From the NCBI GenBank assembly GCA_964525555.1, contig CAZGHN010000003.1:62001-126000 (forward strand): a stretch of DNA of 64,000 nt. Direction: 5' to 3'. The notes under the pieces are model-generated. The model saw nothing but the letters and a program-made list of their open reading frames with translations, ran no database searches and was not told where the DNA came from. This document shows, piece after piece, positions 14,074-22,423 of this stretch. Positions within the stretch are counted from its first letter, which is position 1; each line of letters opens with the position of its first letter. Source of the DNA: JAFGHJ01 sp964525555. Its GTDB lineage: Bacteria; Hydrothermota; UBA3072. Made by a program: the position numbers and the translations under genes.

Positions 14074-15741
14074 TTAAAAGAGTCCCGTTATATTACCTTT
14101 AGCGTCAATATCGATATTTTCAGCTGCGGGATTCTTTGGTAAACCCGGCATGAGAAGAATATCTCCTGTTATTGGTATTAGGAAACCGGCGCCTTTTGAA
14201 ATTTCTATTCTTTTTACGGTTACTATAAAATCTTCGGGTCTACATAATAGTTTTGGGTCATCGGAAAGAGATTTTTGAGTTTTTGCAATGCAAATAGGTA
14301 GCTTCTCTAAACCCAGTTTTTCAATTAACTCAAGGTCGGCTTGTCCCTCTTTTGTAAACTCTATTGCAGCAGCGCCATAAATTTCTCTTGATACAATTTC
14401 GATTTTTCTTTTTACCGATTCCTTAAGAGAATATAGGGGTTTAAAACTTCTTTTTTTGGAAGATTTATCAATTACTTTTTCTGCTAATTCTAAAGCCCCT
14501 TTTCCGCCTTTTTTATGTACCTCAACAATTGCTGATTCTACTCCCTTTGAGTTGGTAAATTCTTTTATAACTTCGATCTCCGAATTCGTATCGGAAACGA
14601 ATCTGTTTATTGCAACTATTGCGGGAACGCCAAATTTGTTGATGTTTTCAAGATGTTTTTCGAGATTCGGCAACCCATTTTTTACTGCTTTTGGGTCTTC
14701 TTCTTTAATATTTTTTAAGTCTTTTCCGCCGTGGTTTTTTAATGCTCTTGTGGTCGCAACAAGAACGACTGCCTGGGGGTTAAGACCTGATTTTCTTGCA
14801 ACGATGTCGAAAAATTTTTCTGCACCCAGATCAAATCCGAAACCAGCTTCAGTTATTACGTACTCGCAGAATTTAAGGCCCAATTTCATAGAAAGAACTG
14901 AACATGTACCTTGTGCGATGTTAGCAAAGGGTCCTCCGTGTACGATGGCAGGAGTGTTTTCTGTTGTCTGCACTAAGTTTGGTTTTAATGCATCTTTTAA
15001 AAGAGCAGTAGTTGCTCCTTCAATTTTTAAGTCTTTTAGATAAACAGGTTGTTCATCGTAGGTGAAACCCAATAAAATATTTGAAAGCATTTCTTTTAGT
15101 TCGTCATAATCTTCAGCAAGACATAAAATAGCCATAATTTCAGAGGAAGCAGTAATTTGGAAAGAAGATTCTCTTGGAATACCATGAATTCTACCTCCAA
15201 GACCTATTACAATATCCCTCAAAGAGCGATCGTTCATATCTATTACTCTGCACCATTTTGTTTTTCTTGGGTCAATTCTCGGCTCTTTTCTATGGTATAT
15301 GTGATTGTCTACAACTGCAGCGATCAAGTTATGAGCGCTTTCTACAGCACGCATATCACCTGTGAAATGCATATTAATTTCTTCCATAGGAAGCACTTGA
15401 GCGTAACCGCCGCCTGTTGCGCCTCCTTTTCTTCCAAATAAGGGTCCGAGTGAAGGTTCTCTTAGAGTCACTATTGAAGATTTTCCAAGTTTGTTTAAAC
15501 CCAGCGACAATCCTATGGAAATTGTAGTTTTTCCTTCTCCCGCGGGAGTCGGAGTAATTGCGGAAACTAATATTAATTTACTGTTTTTACTTCCCTGTTT
15601 ACTTTTTTGGGATTTAATTTTAATTTTGGCTTTATTGTCTCCATATAATTCTAAATCTTCTCTCCTAAGGCCTACGTTAAGCGCTATTTCGGAAATGTTT
15701 TTTAATTTTATTGATTTTGATATTTTAATATCATTATTCAT
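14074..15741 (-). CDS. fhs: Formate--tetrahydrofolate ligase
   Basis: A 555-residue protein, the normal length for this enzyme. It joins formate to tetrahydrofolate at the cost of ATP, giving 10-formyl-tetrahydrofolate for one-carbon metabolism and, in acetogens, the methyl branch of the Wood-Ljungdahl pathway. The ATP-binding signature TPTPAGEGKTTISIGLS (about residues 62-78) and the family block LREPSLGPLFGRKGGATGGG are clear, as are HGGPFANIAQG and ITGDILLMPGLPK near the C terminus. An AAGAGGAT ribosome site precedes the ATG. No other Wood-Ljungdahl gene is adjacent, so a purine or serine/glycine one-carbon role is equally possible. Confidence 0.97.
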   Translation of the reverse strand: MNNDIKISKSIKLKNISEIALNVGLRREDLELYGDNKAKIKIKSQKSKQGSKNSKLILVSAITPTPAGEGKTTISIGLSLGLNKLGKSSIVTLREPSLGPLFGRKGGATGGGYAQVLPMEEINMHFTGDMRAVESAHNLIAAVVDNHIYHRKEPRIDPRKTKWCRVIDMNDRSLRDIVIGLGGRIHGIPRESSFQITASSEIMAILCLAEDYDELKEMLSNILLGFTYDEQPVYLKDLKIEGATTALLKDALKPNLVQTTENTPAIVHGGPFANIAQGTCSVLSMKLGLKFCEYVITEAGFGFDLGAEKFFDIVARKSGLNPQAVVLVATTRALKNHGGKDLKNIKEEDPKAVKNGLPNLEKHLENINKFGVPAIVAINRFVSDTNSEIEVIKEFTNSKGVESAIVEVHKKGGKGALELAEKVIDKSSKKRSFKPLYSLKESVKRKIEIVSREIYGAAAIEFTKEGQADLELIEKLGLEKLPICIAKTQKSLSDDPKLLCRPEDFIVTVKRIEISKGAGFLIPITGDILLMPGLPKNPAAENIDIDAKGNITGLF

Positions 15742-15864
15742 AATATCCTCTTAAAAGCTTTTACACTTGACTAAGTTAGTTTCTTTATTATTAATTAAAA
15801 GCTTTTTTATAATAAAGATAATTATGGATTTTGCAAGTGGATAATAAAAATATTCGGAGGAATA

Positions 15865-17088
15865 ATGCAGGATATCATTATTGTGGGTGGTGGTATTATA
15901 GGGGGGTCAGCCTTATATCATCTTCTTGAGAAAGGGTATAAAGGAAAAATTTTAGTATTGGAAAAAAATAACGCTCTTGCTCAGGAGTCCACTTCTCTTT
16001 GTGCAGGTGGAATGAGAAATATATGGTCTACGGAAGTAAATTTAAAGATGACTTCTTATTCTATTGAACATTTTAAAAACTTCAAGAAAAACTTTGGAAT
16101 TTCGATTGGATTCGAACAAAACGGATATCTTTTTACTTACTATGAAAAAAATTGGCAATCTATTGTAGATTTCAAACCGGTGTGGGATAAAGCAGGGGTT
16201 AATGTAGAATTGATATCTCCTGAAGATATTGGACGTTTTGTACCGGATTTTAGGTCAGACCTTAATCATCTTCAAAAAGATATATTGAAAACCGTTTCTG
16301 TTTCTCCTATCATTGGAGGACTTTTTGGTAAAGATTGTGCGATATTTAATGCTACAACGCCGGCCCAGACGTATTTTGATTTATCCAAAGAAAGATACTC
16401 CAGACAGGTTAATATAAAATTGAATAAAGAGGTAAAAAAAATAATAATTGAAAAGGGAAAAATTAGGGGTGTTATTTGTCTCGATGGGGAAGAGATCCTC
16501 TCCGATAAGGTTCTATTAACTGCGGGAGCATGGTCGAGGCAGATATTAGATAATTCCGCAGTTCCGGACGAAATATCTATACCCGTTGTTCCCATAAAAC
16601 GCGTTTTATATGTCGTTTTATCTCCTTTAAACGGAAAAGATTATAGCAGGGTTCCTTTGACTATTATTGATAACGGTGTTTATTTTAGACCAGAAGGGGA
16701 TAATCTGGTTACAGGAAGAGCAGATGAAAAACAACTTCCTGGTTTTGATACGGAACCGGTTAGATCTTATTATGAAGATTTTATGAATCTTTATTTACAA
16801 ATAAGGATTCCGGGTTCAGAGTATTGTCGAATTCAAAATATGTGGGGAGGATTATACGCGGTTAACACTGAGGATCATAACGCTTTAATAGGGGAGCATC
16901 CTGATTTTGAAAAATTATTTATATGTACCGGGTTCAGCGGGCATGGTGCTATGGAAGCACCGGCTGCGGGTTTATCAATTGCAGAAATAATAGAAAGTGG
17001 TGAAGTTAGAACCATCCCTGAAGTTCAGGTTCTCAATATTAGGCGTATTAGAGACAAGAAACTCATTAAGGAAACGATAGTTTTATAA
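15865..17088 (+). CDS. FAD-dependent oxidoreductase, DAO family (glycine/sarcosine/D-amino acid oxidase-like)
   Basis: A 407-residue flavoprotein. The N-terminal dinucleotide-binding loop DIIIVGGGIIGGSALYHL (residues 3-20) and the following acidic strand end are classical for the DAO superfamily. The segment STSLCAGGMRNIWST matches the flavin-contacting block of sarcosine oxidase/proline dehydrogenase beta subunits, and the C-terminal GFSGHGAMEAPAAG is the second FAD motif. It probably oxidises an N-methylated or secondary amino acid; the substrate is not predictable. A CGGAGG ribosome site precedes the ATG. It is divergent from fhs, across a spacer with two AAAAGCTTTT palindromes. The link to one-carbon metabolism is suggested by this neighbourhood only. 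Confidence 0.85.
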   Translation: MQDIIIVGGGIIGGSALYHLLEKGYKGKILVLEKNNALAQESTSLCAGGMRNIWSTEVNLKMTSYSIEHFKNFKKNFGISIGFEQNGYLFTYYEKNWQSIVDFKPVWDKAGVNVELISPEDIGRFVPDFRSDLNHLQKDILKTVSVSPIIGGLFGKDCAIFNATTPAQTYFDLSKERYSRQVNIKLNKEVKKIIIEKGKIRGVICLDGEEILSDKVLLTAGAWSRQILDNSAVPDEISIPVVPIKRVLYVVLSPLNGKDYSRVPLTIIDNGVYFRPEGDNLVTGRADEKQLPGFDTEPVRSYYEDFMNLYLQIRIPGSEYCRIQNMWGGLYAVNTEDHNALIGEHPDFEKLFICTGFSGHGAMEAPAAGLSIAEIIESGEVRTIPEVQVLNIRRIRDKKLIKETIVL

Positions 17089-17197
17089 TAAGTTATTCGC
17101 TTTTTGCAACTAATTTTATATTTAAAGAATGCAAAAATTTTAAAAAAATATTACTAATTGCTAAGAGCCAAAAGCTAATGGCTAAGTGTATAAAGTC

Positions 17198-17225
17198 TTG
17201 ACAATCGTTATATTTTCAATAATAT
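17198..17225 (+). promoter_or_regulatory. Promoter at the head of the DUF4388-roadblock-ExbB block, probably leaderless
   Basis: TTGACA at 17198-17203 and TAATAT at 17220-17225 are separated by 16 bases. The ATG of the DUF4388 gene follows six bases after the -10 box and has no ribosome site, so transcription should start at or beside the start codon. Confidence 0.6.
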
Positions 17226-17231
17226 ACAAAT

Positions 17232-18062
17232 ATGAAGGATGTTGCTATAGAGGGGGATTTATTATATTTCTCCATAAAGGAGATATTTTATTTGCTCTCG
17301 AGGTTTAAAAAGACTGGCCGTTTAATTATTAAAGAGGAGGGCAACGTTTACGTTTCGGATGGTAAAGTCTTACATGCTGAAATGGATAAGTTGGAAGGCT
17401 TGGAAGCATTCTTTTCAATAGGGATGAAAAAAGAGGGCAAATTCGTTTTTCAGCCCGATGAGAAACCTGCCGTAAATACCATTTTTCAGCCACTTGCAGA
17501 ATTGATAGATGAGATGGAGACAAGAGAGGCTCAGCTTGAGGAATTTAAAAAGGATCTTCCTCCAGGGACAATTGTTCCTGAGAAATCTTCTAAAACACCA
17601 GAGGGGGATAAAATAGCTTTAAAAAAAGATGAATGGAAAGTATTAATTTTAGCCGACGGTAAGAAAAAACTTTCCGAAATCATTAGCTTAAGTCCGCTTC
17701 CGGAACTGGATACACTGAAAGCATTATCCTGGTTATTCAAAGAATCCTTGCTATATGATCCTGAAGAAAAAAAGAGAGTACTGGAAGAGGGTCTTAAGAA
17801 AATAAATCTTTTCTTAAAAGTTTTTGGTGAAGGCCCATGGCTTGAAGGAATTGATGGCATGATTGAAAAATATGATTTGAAAGATTCTGTTTCTTTCAAT
17901 GGAAAAAGTCTGGAAGTTAATAATAAAAAATTCTCTTTAGATCTTGGGAAGACAAAGGATTTTTTTTCAGAGATAATCAATTCTATCGAGAAAAAAGCTA
18001 CAAAAGCACTTGGGAAACTACTTGTCAATAAAAAAATGAAGGAAATAAAGAATGAGTCCTGA
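17232..18062 (+). CDS. DUF4388 (PatA N-terminal-like) domain protein
   Basis: A 276-residue soluble protein. Residues 5 to about 95 fit DUF4388: a helix (FSIKEIFYLLSRFKKTGRLII), then a strand pair with NVYVSDGKVLHAEMDKLEGLEAFF and a GKFVFQPDE strand. A proline-rich linker follows, then a winged-helix-like part (ALKKDEWKVLILADGKKKLSEII) and a helical C terminus. DUF4388 proteins occur with response regulators and roadblock/GTPase systems and are thought to be adaptor modules. The gene opens a tight cluster; its end overlaps the roadblock gene by 11 bases. The leaderless promoter supports this ATG. A role in a roadblock-linked signalling complex is inferred from context. Confidence 0.78.
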   Translation: MKDVAIEGDLLYFSIKEIFYLLSRFKKTGRLIIKEEGNVYVSDGKVLHAEMDKLEGLEAFFSIGMKKEGKFVFQPDEKPAVNTIFQPLAELIDEMETREAQLEEFKKDLPPGTIVPEKSSKTPEGDKIALKKDEWKVLILADGKKKLSEIISLSPLPELDTLKALSWLFKESLLYDPEEKKRVLEEGLKKINLFLKVFGEGPWLEGIDGMIEKYDLKDSVSFNGKSLEVNNKKFSLDLGKTKDFFSEIINSIEKKATKALGKLLVNKKMKEIKNES

Positions 18063-18723
18063 TTTACCGTTGGATGAGTTAATGAAAGTACCTGATGTGA
18101 AGGGATTCGCTCTGGTATCGTCCGAGGACGGGTCAATTCTAAAAAGTGGAGGAATAACACCTGGAAATATTGATGATCTGGTTGCTTTCACCGGTTCAGC
18201 TGCAGAAATTATGGCTGAAGCTTGTAAGATTGGAGCTATAGAATCGATCAAAGGGGTAGGAAGAGAAACTATTGTTATTATGCCATTTAGCAAAAATTAT
18301 TTGGGTCTTGTATTAGAAAAAAATACTGAAGAGATTGAAGACGAGATTATAGTTAGTCTTGGGGATATGAAAAAAGGTATTGATTCTGGTATAGGTAAAC
18401 TCTTTAATGAAAGAGCTGAGCAATTGAATATGTTGTTAAGGGAATTCGTTAAAGATTCAGACCCTGAGATGTGGAAAGGATATATTTCAAGTGGTCTTTC
18501 TGCTCTTTCTAAGGAAGGGAATGTAAAGAATTTTATTAAACTGAAAGGGTTAGAATTGTCGGTAGATGTCGATATTGAGGGTTTAAGTAGAGATGAAATA
18601 AATAAATTTATGAAATTGTTATTAGACTTTATTGTTAAAAAAGCTCTGAGTGAGTTCGGAAAACAGCAGACAAAAATAATTGTCCAAAAAGTTATTAGCG
18701 AAATTAGCGAGAAGAATAAATAA
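18052..18723 (+). CDS. Roadblock/LC7-domain protein
   Basis: A 223-residue protein. Residues 1 to about 100 form a roadblock/LC7 domain: MKVPDVKGFALVSSEDGSIL is the first helix-strand unit and RETIVIMPFSKNYLGLVLEKN the late strands. The remaining part is charged and helical and ends in KVISEISEKNK. Roadblock domains regulate small Ras-like GTPases such as MglA in bacteria; no GTPase gene is visible here. The ATG overlaps the DUF4388 gene, and the last base of the stop overlaps the next ATG, so translation is coupled. The C-terminal helical region has no recognised family. Confidence 0.78.
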   Translation: MSPDLPLDELMKVPDVKGFALVSSEDGSILKSGGITPGNIDDLVAFTGSAAEIMAEACKIGAIESIKGVGRETIVIMPFSKNYLGLVLEKNTEEIEDEIIVSLGDMKKGIDSGIGKLFNERAEQLNMLLREFVKDSDPEMWKGYISSGLSALSKEGNVKNFIKLKGLELSVDVDIEGLSRDEINKFMKLLLDFIVKKALSEFGKQQTKIIVQKVISEISEKNK

Positions 18724-19517
18724 TGGCAAGTTTTATAGAAGAACTGAAAGATGAGTTTAATCTAGAAGCAACCTTTAATCTAGGTGAGCCAAAAGAATTT
18801 GTCGGAAAACTCGATGATGGAAAAGAAGTTTTAGATAGAATTAATCTAGTGTTGACTCAAACTTTTGATGCAATAGGAGCATTGCCTTTTAGGCAGCTGA
18901 TAGTTAAGGGCAGCGATAAAAAGGTAGTTATAGTTTATTATAAGAATAGTTTTTTAGGTTTAGTCACTAAAAAAGACGAAAATATTGAAAATATTTTGAA
19001 GTATATTTATGAGAAAGGAAGTGTTTTGAAACCATCAACGAAAGTAAAAGAAGAGAAAATTGAAAGAGCTATAATTGAAAAGGAAAAAGAACCAGAAATA
19101 ATAGAGGAAAAAGTAGAAGAAGTAAAGAAAAAAGAGGTAGAGGTAGAGGAAAAAGTAGTAGAAGAAAAGAAAGTGATTCGTGAAGAGGTAGAGCCTAAGG
19201 CAGTAGAAAAGGTCGAGATAAAAGAGCCCGAAGAGGAAATAGAAGAAGTAAAAGAAGTTGTTGTCAAAAAAGAAATTCTTAGTACAAAAGTTTTAGATTC
19301 TATTGAAGAAATAGCTGGTAATTATTTAGGTGATTTTTCTTTAGATATAGTATCTAATGTGATAGAAGATAGTGGAATTGATAAAAGCAAGCCAACCAAA
19401 GATCAAGTTTTGGGAATTGCGCGGTCTCTTAAAGATGCTGCGTCTTTGATTATTGGACCTACGAAAGCAAAGAAATTAAATGAAGATATTTTGAAGAAGA
19501 TAGAGGAGGTAGGATGA
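18723..19517 (+). CDS. Roadblock-like protein with a Lys/Glu-rich linker and a helical C-terminal domain
   Basis: A 264-residue protein in three parts. Residues 1 to about 100 resemble a second roadblock fold (PFRQLIVKGSDKKVVIVYYK followed by SFLGLVTKKDEN). Residues about 110-185 are a highly charged linker made mostly of Glu, Lys and Val in short repeats. The C-terminal 80 residues are helical (LDSIEEIAGNYLGDFSLDIV) with a PTKDQVLGIARSLKDAASLI stretch. The start and stop overlap both neighbours. It probably pairs with the preceding roadblock protein in a cytoplasmic complex; this is inference from fold resemblance and position. The linker may span between partners or a membrane complex. Confidence 0.6.
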   Translation: MASFIEELKDEFNLEATFNLGEPKEFVGKLDDGKEVLDRINLVLTQTFDAIGALPFRQLIVKGSDKKVVIVYYKNSFLGLVTKKDENIENILKYIYEKGSVLKPSTKVKEEKIERAIIEKEKEPEIIEEKVEEVKKKEVEVEEKVVEEKKVIREEVEPKAVEKVEIKEPEEEIEEVKEVVVKKEILSTKVLDSIEEIAGNYLGDFSLDIVSNVIEDSGIDKSKPTKDQVLGIARSLKDAASLIIGPTKAKKLNEDILKKIEEVG

Positions 19518-19885
19518 GTTTATTAACATTATTATTAGGTTCCTTACCGGAAGAAATTATTAAGATGGCTTCTTTGAATAGTTGGATAATGATTGCAGCA
19601 GCTGGTTTTTTATGGATTACGTTTGTTCTTTTTGGAATAGTTGCTAAGAGATACGAGAGAGTTCTAAGAAAAAAAACAGAATGGCAATTTATTATTGTAG
19701 CTCCATCAGGTATTTTGGTCTACGCAATTTTGCAATTATTGTCAGTTTTTCAAGGCAATTTGAAAATGCCAATGAATACTGCGAGAATGGCATATTCTTT
19801 ATTCTTTATTTCAGGTATTTTGTCATTAATGGGAGCTTTGAGATTTAGAAAGGTAGTGAGTCCTAGAAGAGGAGGTTTCAGATGA
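19514..19885 (+). CDS. Small three-segment membrane protein of unknown family
   Basis: A 123-residue protein with three hydrophobic segments (about residues 20-42, 58-75 and 92-110) separated by basic loops such as AKRYERVLRKKTEW, which suggests a cytoplasmic side. I do not recognise it. Its ATG overlaps the stop of the roadblock-like gene and its stop overlaps the next gene, both by four bases. Lying between roadblock proteins and an ExbB-ExbD-TonB set, it could connect a cytoplasmic signalling complex with the inner membrane; this is speculation from order only. Confidence 0.65.
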   Translation: MSLLTLLLGSLPEEIIKMASLNSWIMIAAAGFLWITFVLFGIVAKRYERVLRKKTEWQFIIVAPSGILVYAILQLLSVFQGNLKMPMNTARMAYSLFFISGILSLMGALRFRKVVSPRRGGFR

Positions 19886-20232
19886 GAGTGGATTTCCTTT
19901 TCGAGATTCTTTTTGCTGTTGGTATCCTCATTTTTACTTTGTCTCTTTATGTATATGGCTTGATAATTAAAAGACTACTCCCTCTTATAGAGAAAAAGGG
20001 CATATGGGTTTTACCTGTAATGGGTTCTATTTTCCTGGTTTTATCTGCAGTAATCCATTTTTACAGAATTCTATACTTCGGTAAAAATCTATCTATAGCT
20101 GATCCTGCTGATCTCTTTCCGTTAATTAAGGGAATGTTAAGTGCTAATTTGTTAGAAGCTTCTGCAATTCTAGGGTCCGCCCTCTTGACACTTATAGGAA
20201 TTACTGTATATTACCGTTGGATTTCCAGATAA
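19882..20232 (+). CDS. Second small three-segment membrane protein of unknown family
   Basis: A 116-residue protein with hydrophobic segments near residues 7-27, 38-58 and 88-110 and short charged loops (IIKRLLPLIEKKG). Size and spacing of segments resemble the preceding gene, so the two may be distant paralogues or partners. The start ATGAGAGTG overlaps the previous stop by four bases, with a GAGGAGG ribosome site inside the previous gene. The ExbB gene follows after 67 bases with its own AAGGAGG site. Confidence 0.65.
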   Translation: MRVDFLFEILFAVGILIFTLSLYVYGLIIKRLLPLIEKKGIWVLPVMGSIFLVLSAVIHFYRILYFGKNLSIADPADLFPLIKGMLSANLLEASAILGSALLTLIGITVYYRWISR

Positions 20233-20299
20233 ATTTTGGAAATTAATATTTTTTTTTATAATAAAGGGTTAAATAATAGCAATCATAAAAGGAGGTTAT

Positions 20300-20929
20300 A
20301 TGCAAGGTGCTATTGAACTATTCCAGCAAGGTAAGTGGGCTATGTGGCCACTGCTTTTCTGCGCGATTATTGGATTCGCCTACATTATCGAGAGAGTGAT
20401 AACTTTTGCTCGTCTTAGAGTTGATCCTGAAGACTTTGCCGAAGAACTTATAGAAGTATTCAAAAAGGATGGAGCTTCTACAGCTATTGAATATTGTCGT
20501 CAATTTCCTTCTCCTGCATCTCGTGTTTTAGGGCCTGTAATTGAGAAATATAAAGAACATGATAAAAAATCTAAAGATAAGCAAGTTTTTGAAGAGGTAA
20601 TGACAAGATACGCTACAGCTGAATTGGCTTTTCTTGATAGAGGTATGTTAATTCTTGCTTCTATTACCAATATTGCTCCAATGATAGGATTCCTTGGAAC
20701 TGTTTCAGGTATGATAAATGCTTTTACTGCTATAGCTCTTGCTGGTACAGTGGAAGCTACTTTAGTTGCATCAGGTATATCGGAAGCTCTCATTACCACT
20801 GCAGCCGGATTATCAATAGCTATTCCGATTTCGGGTGCCCATGCGTTTTTTACTCAGAAAGTGAATTCTTTTGCTCGATCGATGGAGGAAGCTGCGGCAA
20901 CTTTAATGGATGCTTTATTGGAGGCGTAA
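20300..20929 (+). CDS. exbB: MotA/TolQ/ExbB-family proton channel protein
   Basis: A 209-residue inner-membrane protein with three transmembrane segments (near residues 14-30, 112-140 and 155-180). The family core TNIAPMIGFLGTVSGMINAF and the segment SGISEALITTAAGLSIAIPI are clear. Such proteins form the pentameric channel that uses proton flow to drive ExbD and TonB. AAGGAGG precedes the ATG. ExbD-1 starts directly after its stop. With two ExbD-like genes and a TonB-like gene downstream it makes a complete energy-transducing complex, probably serving outer-membrane transport; a Tol-type or gliding-type role cannot be excluded. Confidence 0.93.
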   Translation: MQGAIELFQQGKWAMWPLLFCAIIGFAYIIERVITFARLRVDPEDFAEELIEVFKKDGASTAIEYCRQFPSPASRVLGPVIEKYKEHDKKSKDKQVFEEVMTRYATAELAFLDRGMLILASITNIAPMIGFLGTVSGMINAFTAIALAGTVEATLVASGISEALITTAAGLSIAIPISGAHAFFTQKVNSFARSMEEAAATLMDALLEA

Positions 20930-21334
20930 GTGAAACTCCGCGAGAAGAAAACAAAAGCCGCTGAAATACCAACTGCCTCAATGGCGGATATAGCTTTTCT
21001 TCTATTGATATTCTTTATGGTTACAACTGTGTTCGCCAATGAAGTCGGTTTGCAAATTATGCTGCCGGAAAAAGGGCAAGAAGTGAAAGTTAAATCTGAA
21101 AATATTCAAAGGATATATGTTGAAGAAAAAGGAGAGCTTAGACTTAACGGTGTGTCTGTTAGTCAGGATCAATTAGTGGATGAGGTCAAGAAAATTCTTG
21201 CGGAAAATAAAGACGCAATTTTTTCCATAAAAACTCACCCTGAAGCACAATATCAGTATATGGTAAACGCTTTAGATAAGCTTAGATTAGCAGATGCTGA
21301 AAGGTACTCTTTAGCTCCTTCTTCCGAAGAGTGA
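20930..21334 (+). CDS. exbD: ExbD/TolR-family protein, first copy
   Basis: A 134-residue protein with a GTG start that immediately follows the TAA of exbB. The N-terminal segment IPTASMADIAFLLLIFFMVT, including the conserved Asp of the membrane helix, identifies ExbD/TolR. The rest is a periplasmic domain ending in SLAPSSEE. It forms a dimer inside the ExbB pentamer. Residues 11-32 of the two copies are almost identical (PTASMADIAFLLLIFFMVTT), showing recent duplication or strong constraint on the membrane helix, while the periplasmic parts have diverged. Confidence 0.92.
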   Translation: MKLREKKTKAAEIPTASMADIAFLLLIFFMVTTVFANEVGLQIMLPEKGQEVKVKSENIQRIYVEEKGELRLNGVSVSQDQLVDEVKKILAENKDAIFSIKTHPEAQYQYMVNALDKLRLADAERYSLAPSSEE

Positions 21335-21344
21335 GGTATTAATT

Positions 21345-21749
21345 ATGAAATTACAGAAGGAAAAAGTACAAGCTACGATACCAACTGCCTCGATGGCGGA
21401 TATAGCTTTTCTCCTTTTGATATTCTTTATGGTTACAACTACTTTCAGGGCAGAAACAGGTCTTAAAGTTATTATTCCTCAGGTTGAAGCTGCTGAAAAA
21501 ATGCCGGCTAAGAACTTGACTCATATCTGGATTGCGAAGAACGGGCTGGTTTCTATTGATGATGCCCTGATTGCTACAGATAGAATATCTGATATAATGA
21601 TGAGAAAGAGACAAATAAACCCGGATATTATTGTTTCTGTTAAATGTGATGAAGCTACCGGATATAAGCTTGTAGAAAATGTGTTAAATGAATTTGTAGA
21701 TGCTTCCGTTTTAAGGATTCATCTTGCTGCAAGAAAGAAAAGGGGATGA
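21345..21749 (+). CDS. exbD: ExbD/TolR-family protein, second copy
   Basis: A 134-residue paralogue of the preceding gene with the same length and the same N-terminal helix IPTASMADIAFLLLIFFMVT. The periplasmic part differs (GLKVIIPQVEAAEKMP, and a C terminus VLRIHLAARKKRG). Tandem ExbD copies with one ExbB are common in Bacteroidetes-like genomes and may form a heterodimer. The start is ATG after GAGGT. Its stop touches the start region of the TonB gene. Confidence 0.92.
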   Translation: MKLQKEKVQATIPTASMADIAFLLLIFFMVTTTFRAETGLKVIIPQVEAAEKMPAKNLTHIWIAKNGLVSIDDALIATDRISDIMMRKRQINPDIIVSVKCDEATGYKLVENVLNEFVDASVLRIHLAARKKRG

Positions 21750-21750
21750 T

Positions 21751-22365
21751 ATGAACGAAAAAACTACAGATTTGAGAAAACAGTATCCGCTTCATATAAG
21801 GGTGGGTTTCTTGATTACGCTTGTGTTATTGATTCTTGGCTTTATCTTTATTCCCGAGATAAAAAATCAGCCGTATGAACCTAAAATTACAAGAGCGATA
21901 AGAGTTGATAAATTGCCTCCCCAACTTCAGAACATTGTGAAGCCGCCACCGCCACCAAAACCAAAAATGCCTGTTGCTGCTAAAAGCGATGAAGAAGTAG
22001 AGGCGGAAACTATAGAAAAAACAGATTTTACAGGATTAGAAAAGAAGGAAGCCGATGTGGAATTCGCTCCACCTAAGTTTGTCGCTTATGAAGTAGCTCC
22101 CAAAGCCTTGAATCAGAAAATAATGTATAATATATATCCAGAAATAGCTAGAAAACTGATGATAGAGGGTACACTTTTTCTTGAATTATGGATAGATAAA
22201 AAGGGAACAGTCAGAAAGGTTATAGTGACAAAGCCTTTATATCCTGCTATTGATAAGATAGCCGTAGAGAAAGCGTATCAATTAAAGTTTAGTCCGGCTA
22301 TGCAGAGGGATAAACCTGTGGCTGTTAGGCTTTCCTATCCTGTTATCTTTAAACTGGAAGATTAA
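21751..22365 (+). CDS. tonB: TonB-family energy transducer
   Basis: A 204-residue protein: a cytoplasmic N terminus, one membrane helix (IRVGFLITLVLLILGFIFIP), a proline-rich stretch (KPPPPPKPKMP), an acidic linker and a C-terminal TonB domain with NIYPEIARKLMIEGTLFLEL and KPLYPAIDKIAVEKAYQLKF. It transmits ExbB-ExbD energy to outer-membrane receptors. The ATG at 21751 follows AGGGGATG; an in-frame upstream start at 21724 lies inside exbD and is unlikely. A hairpin follows the stop, but recG begins right after it. Confidence 0.92.
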   Translation: MNEKTTDLRKQYPLHIRVGFLITLVLLILGFIFIPEIKNQPYEPKITRAIRVDKLPPQLQNIVKPPPPPKPKMPVAAKSDEEVEAETIEKTDFTGLEKKEADVEFAPPKFVAYEVAPKALNQKIMYNIYPEIARKLMIEGTLFLELWIDKKGTVRKVIVTKPLYPAIDKIAVEKAYQLKFSPAMQRDKPVAVRLSYPVIFKLED

Positions 22366-22384
22366 AAGGAAATTTTTTGATATT

Positions 22385-22418
22385 AAAGGGGCTTAGATTC
22401 AGAGCCCCTTTAAATTTT
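22385..22418 (+). terminator. Hairpin between tonB and recG, possible intrinsic terminator
   Basis: AAAGGGGCT at 22385-22393 pairs with AGCCCCTTT at 22403-22411 around a nine-base loop, followed by AAATTTT. The U-tract is short, so termination may be partial, letting some transcripts enter recG. Confidence 0.65.
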
Positions 22419-22423
22419 AAATA

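Noticed and set aside
14456..15043. A 195-codon plus-strand frame
   Set aside because: It lies entirely antisense to the well-identified formate-tetrahydrofolate ligase gene and shows no protein features of its own.
17531..18160. A 209-codon minus-strand frame
   Set aside because: It is antisense to the DUF4388 and roadblock genes; its serine-rich composition reflects the lysine/glutamate codons of the opposite strand.
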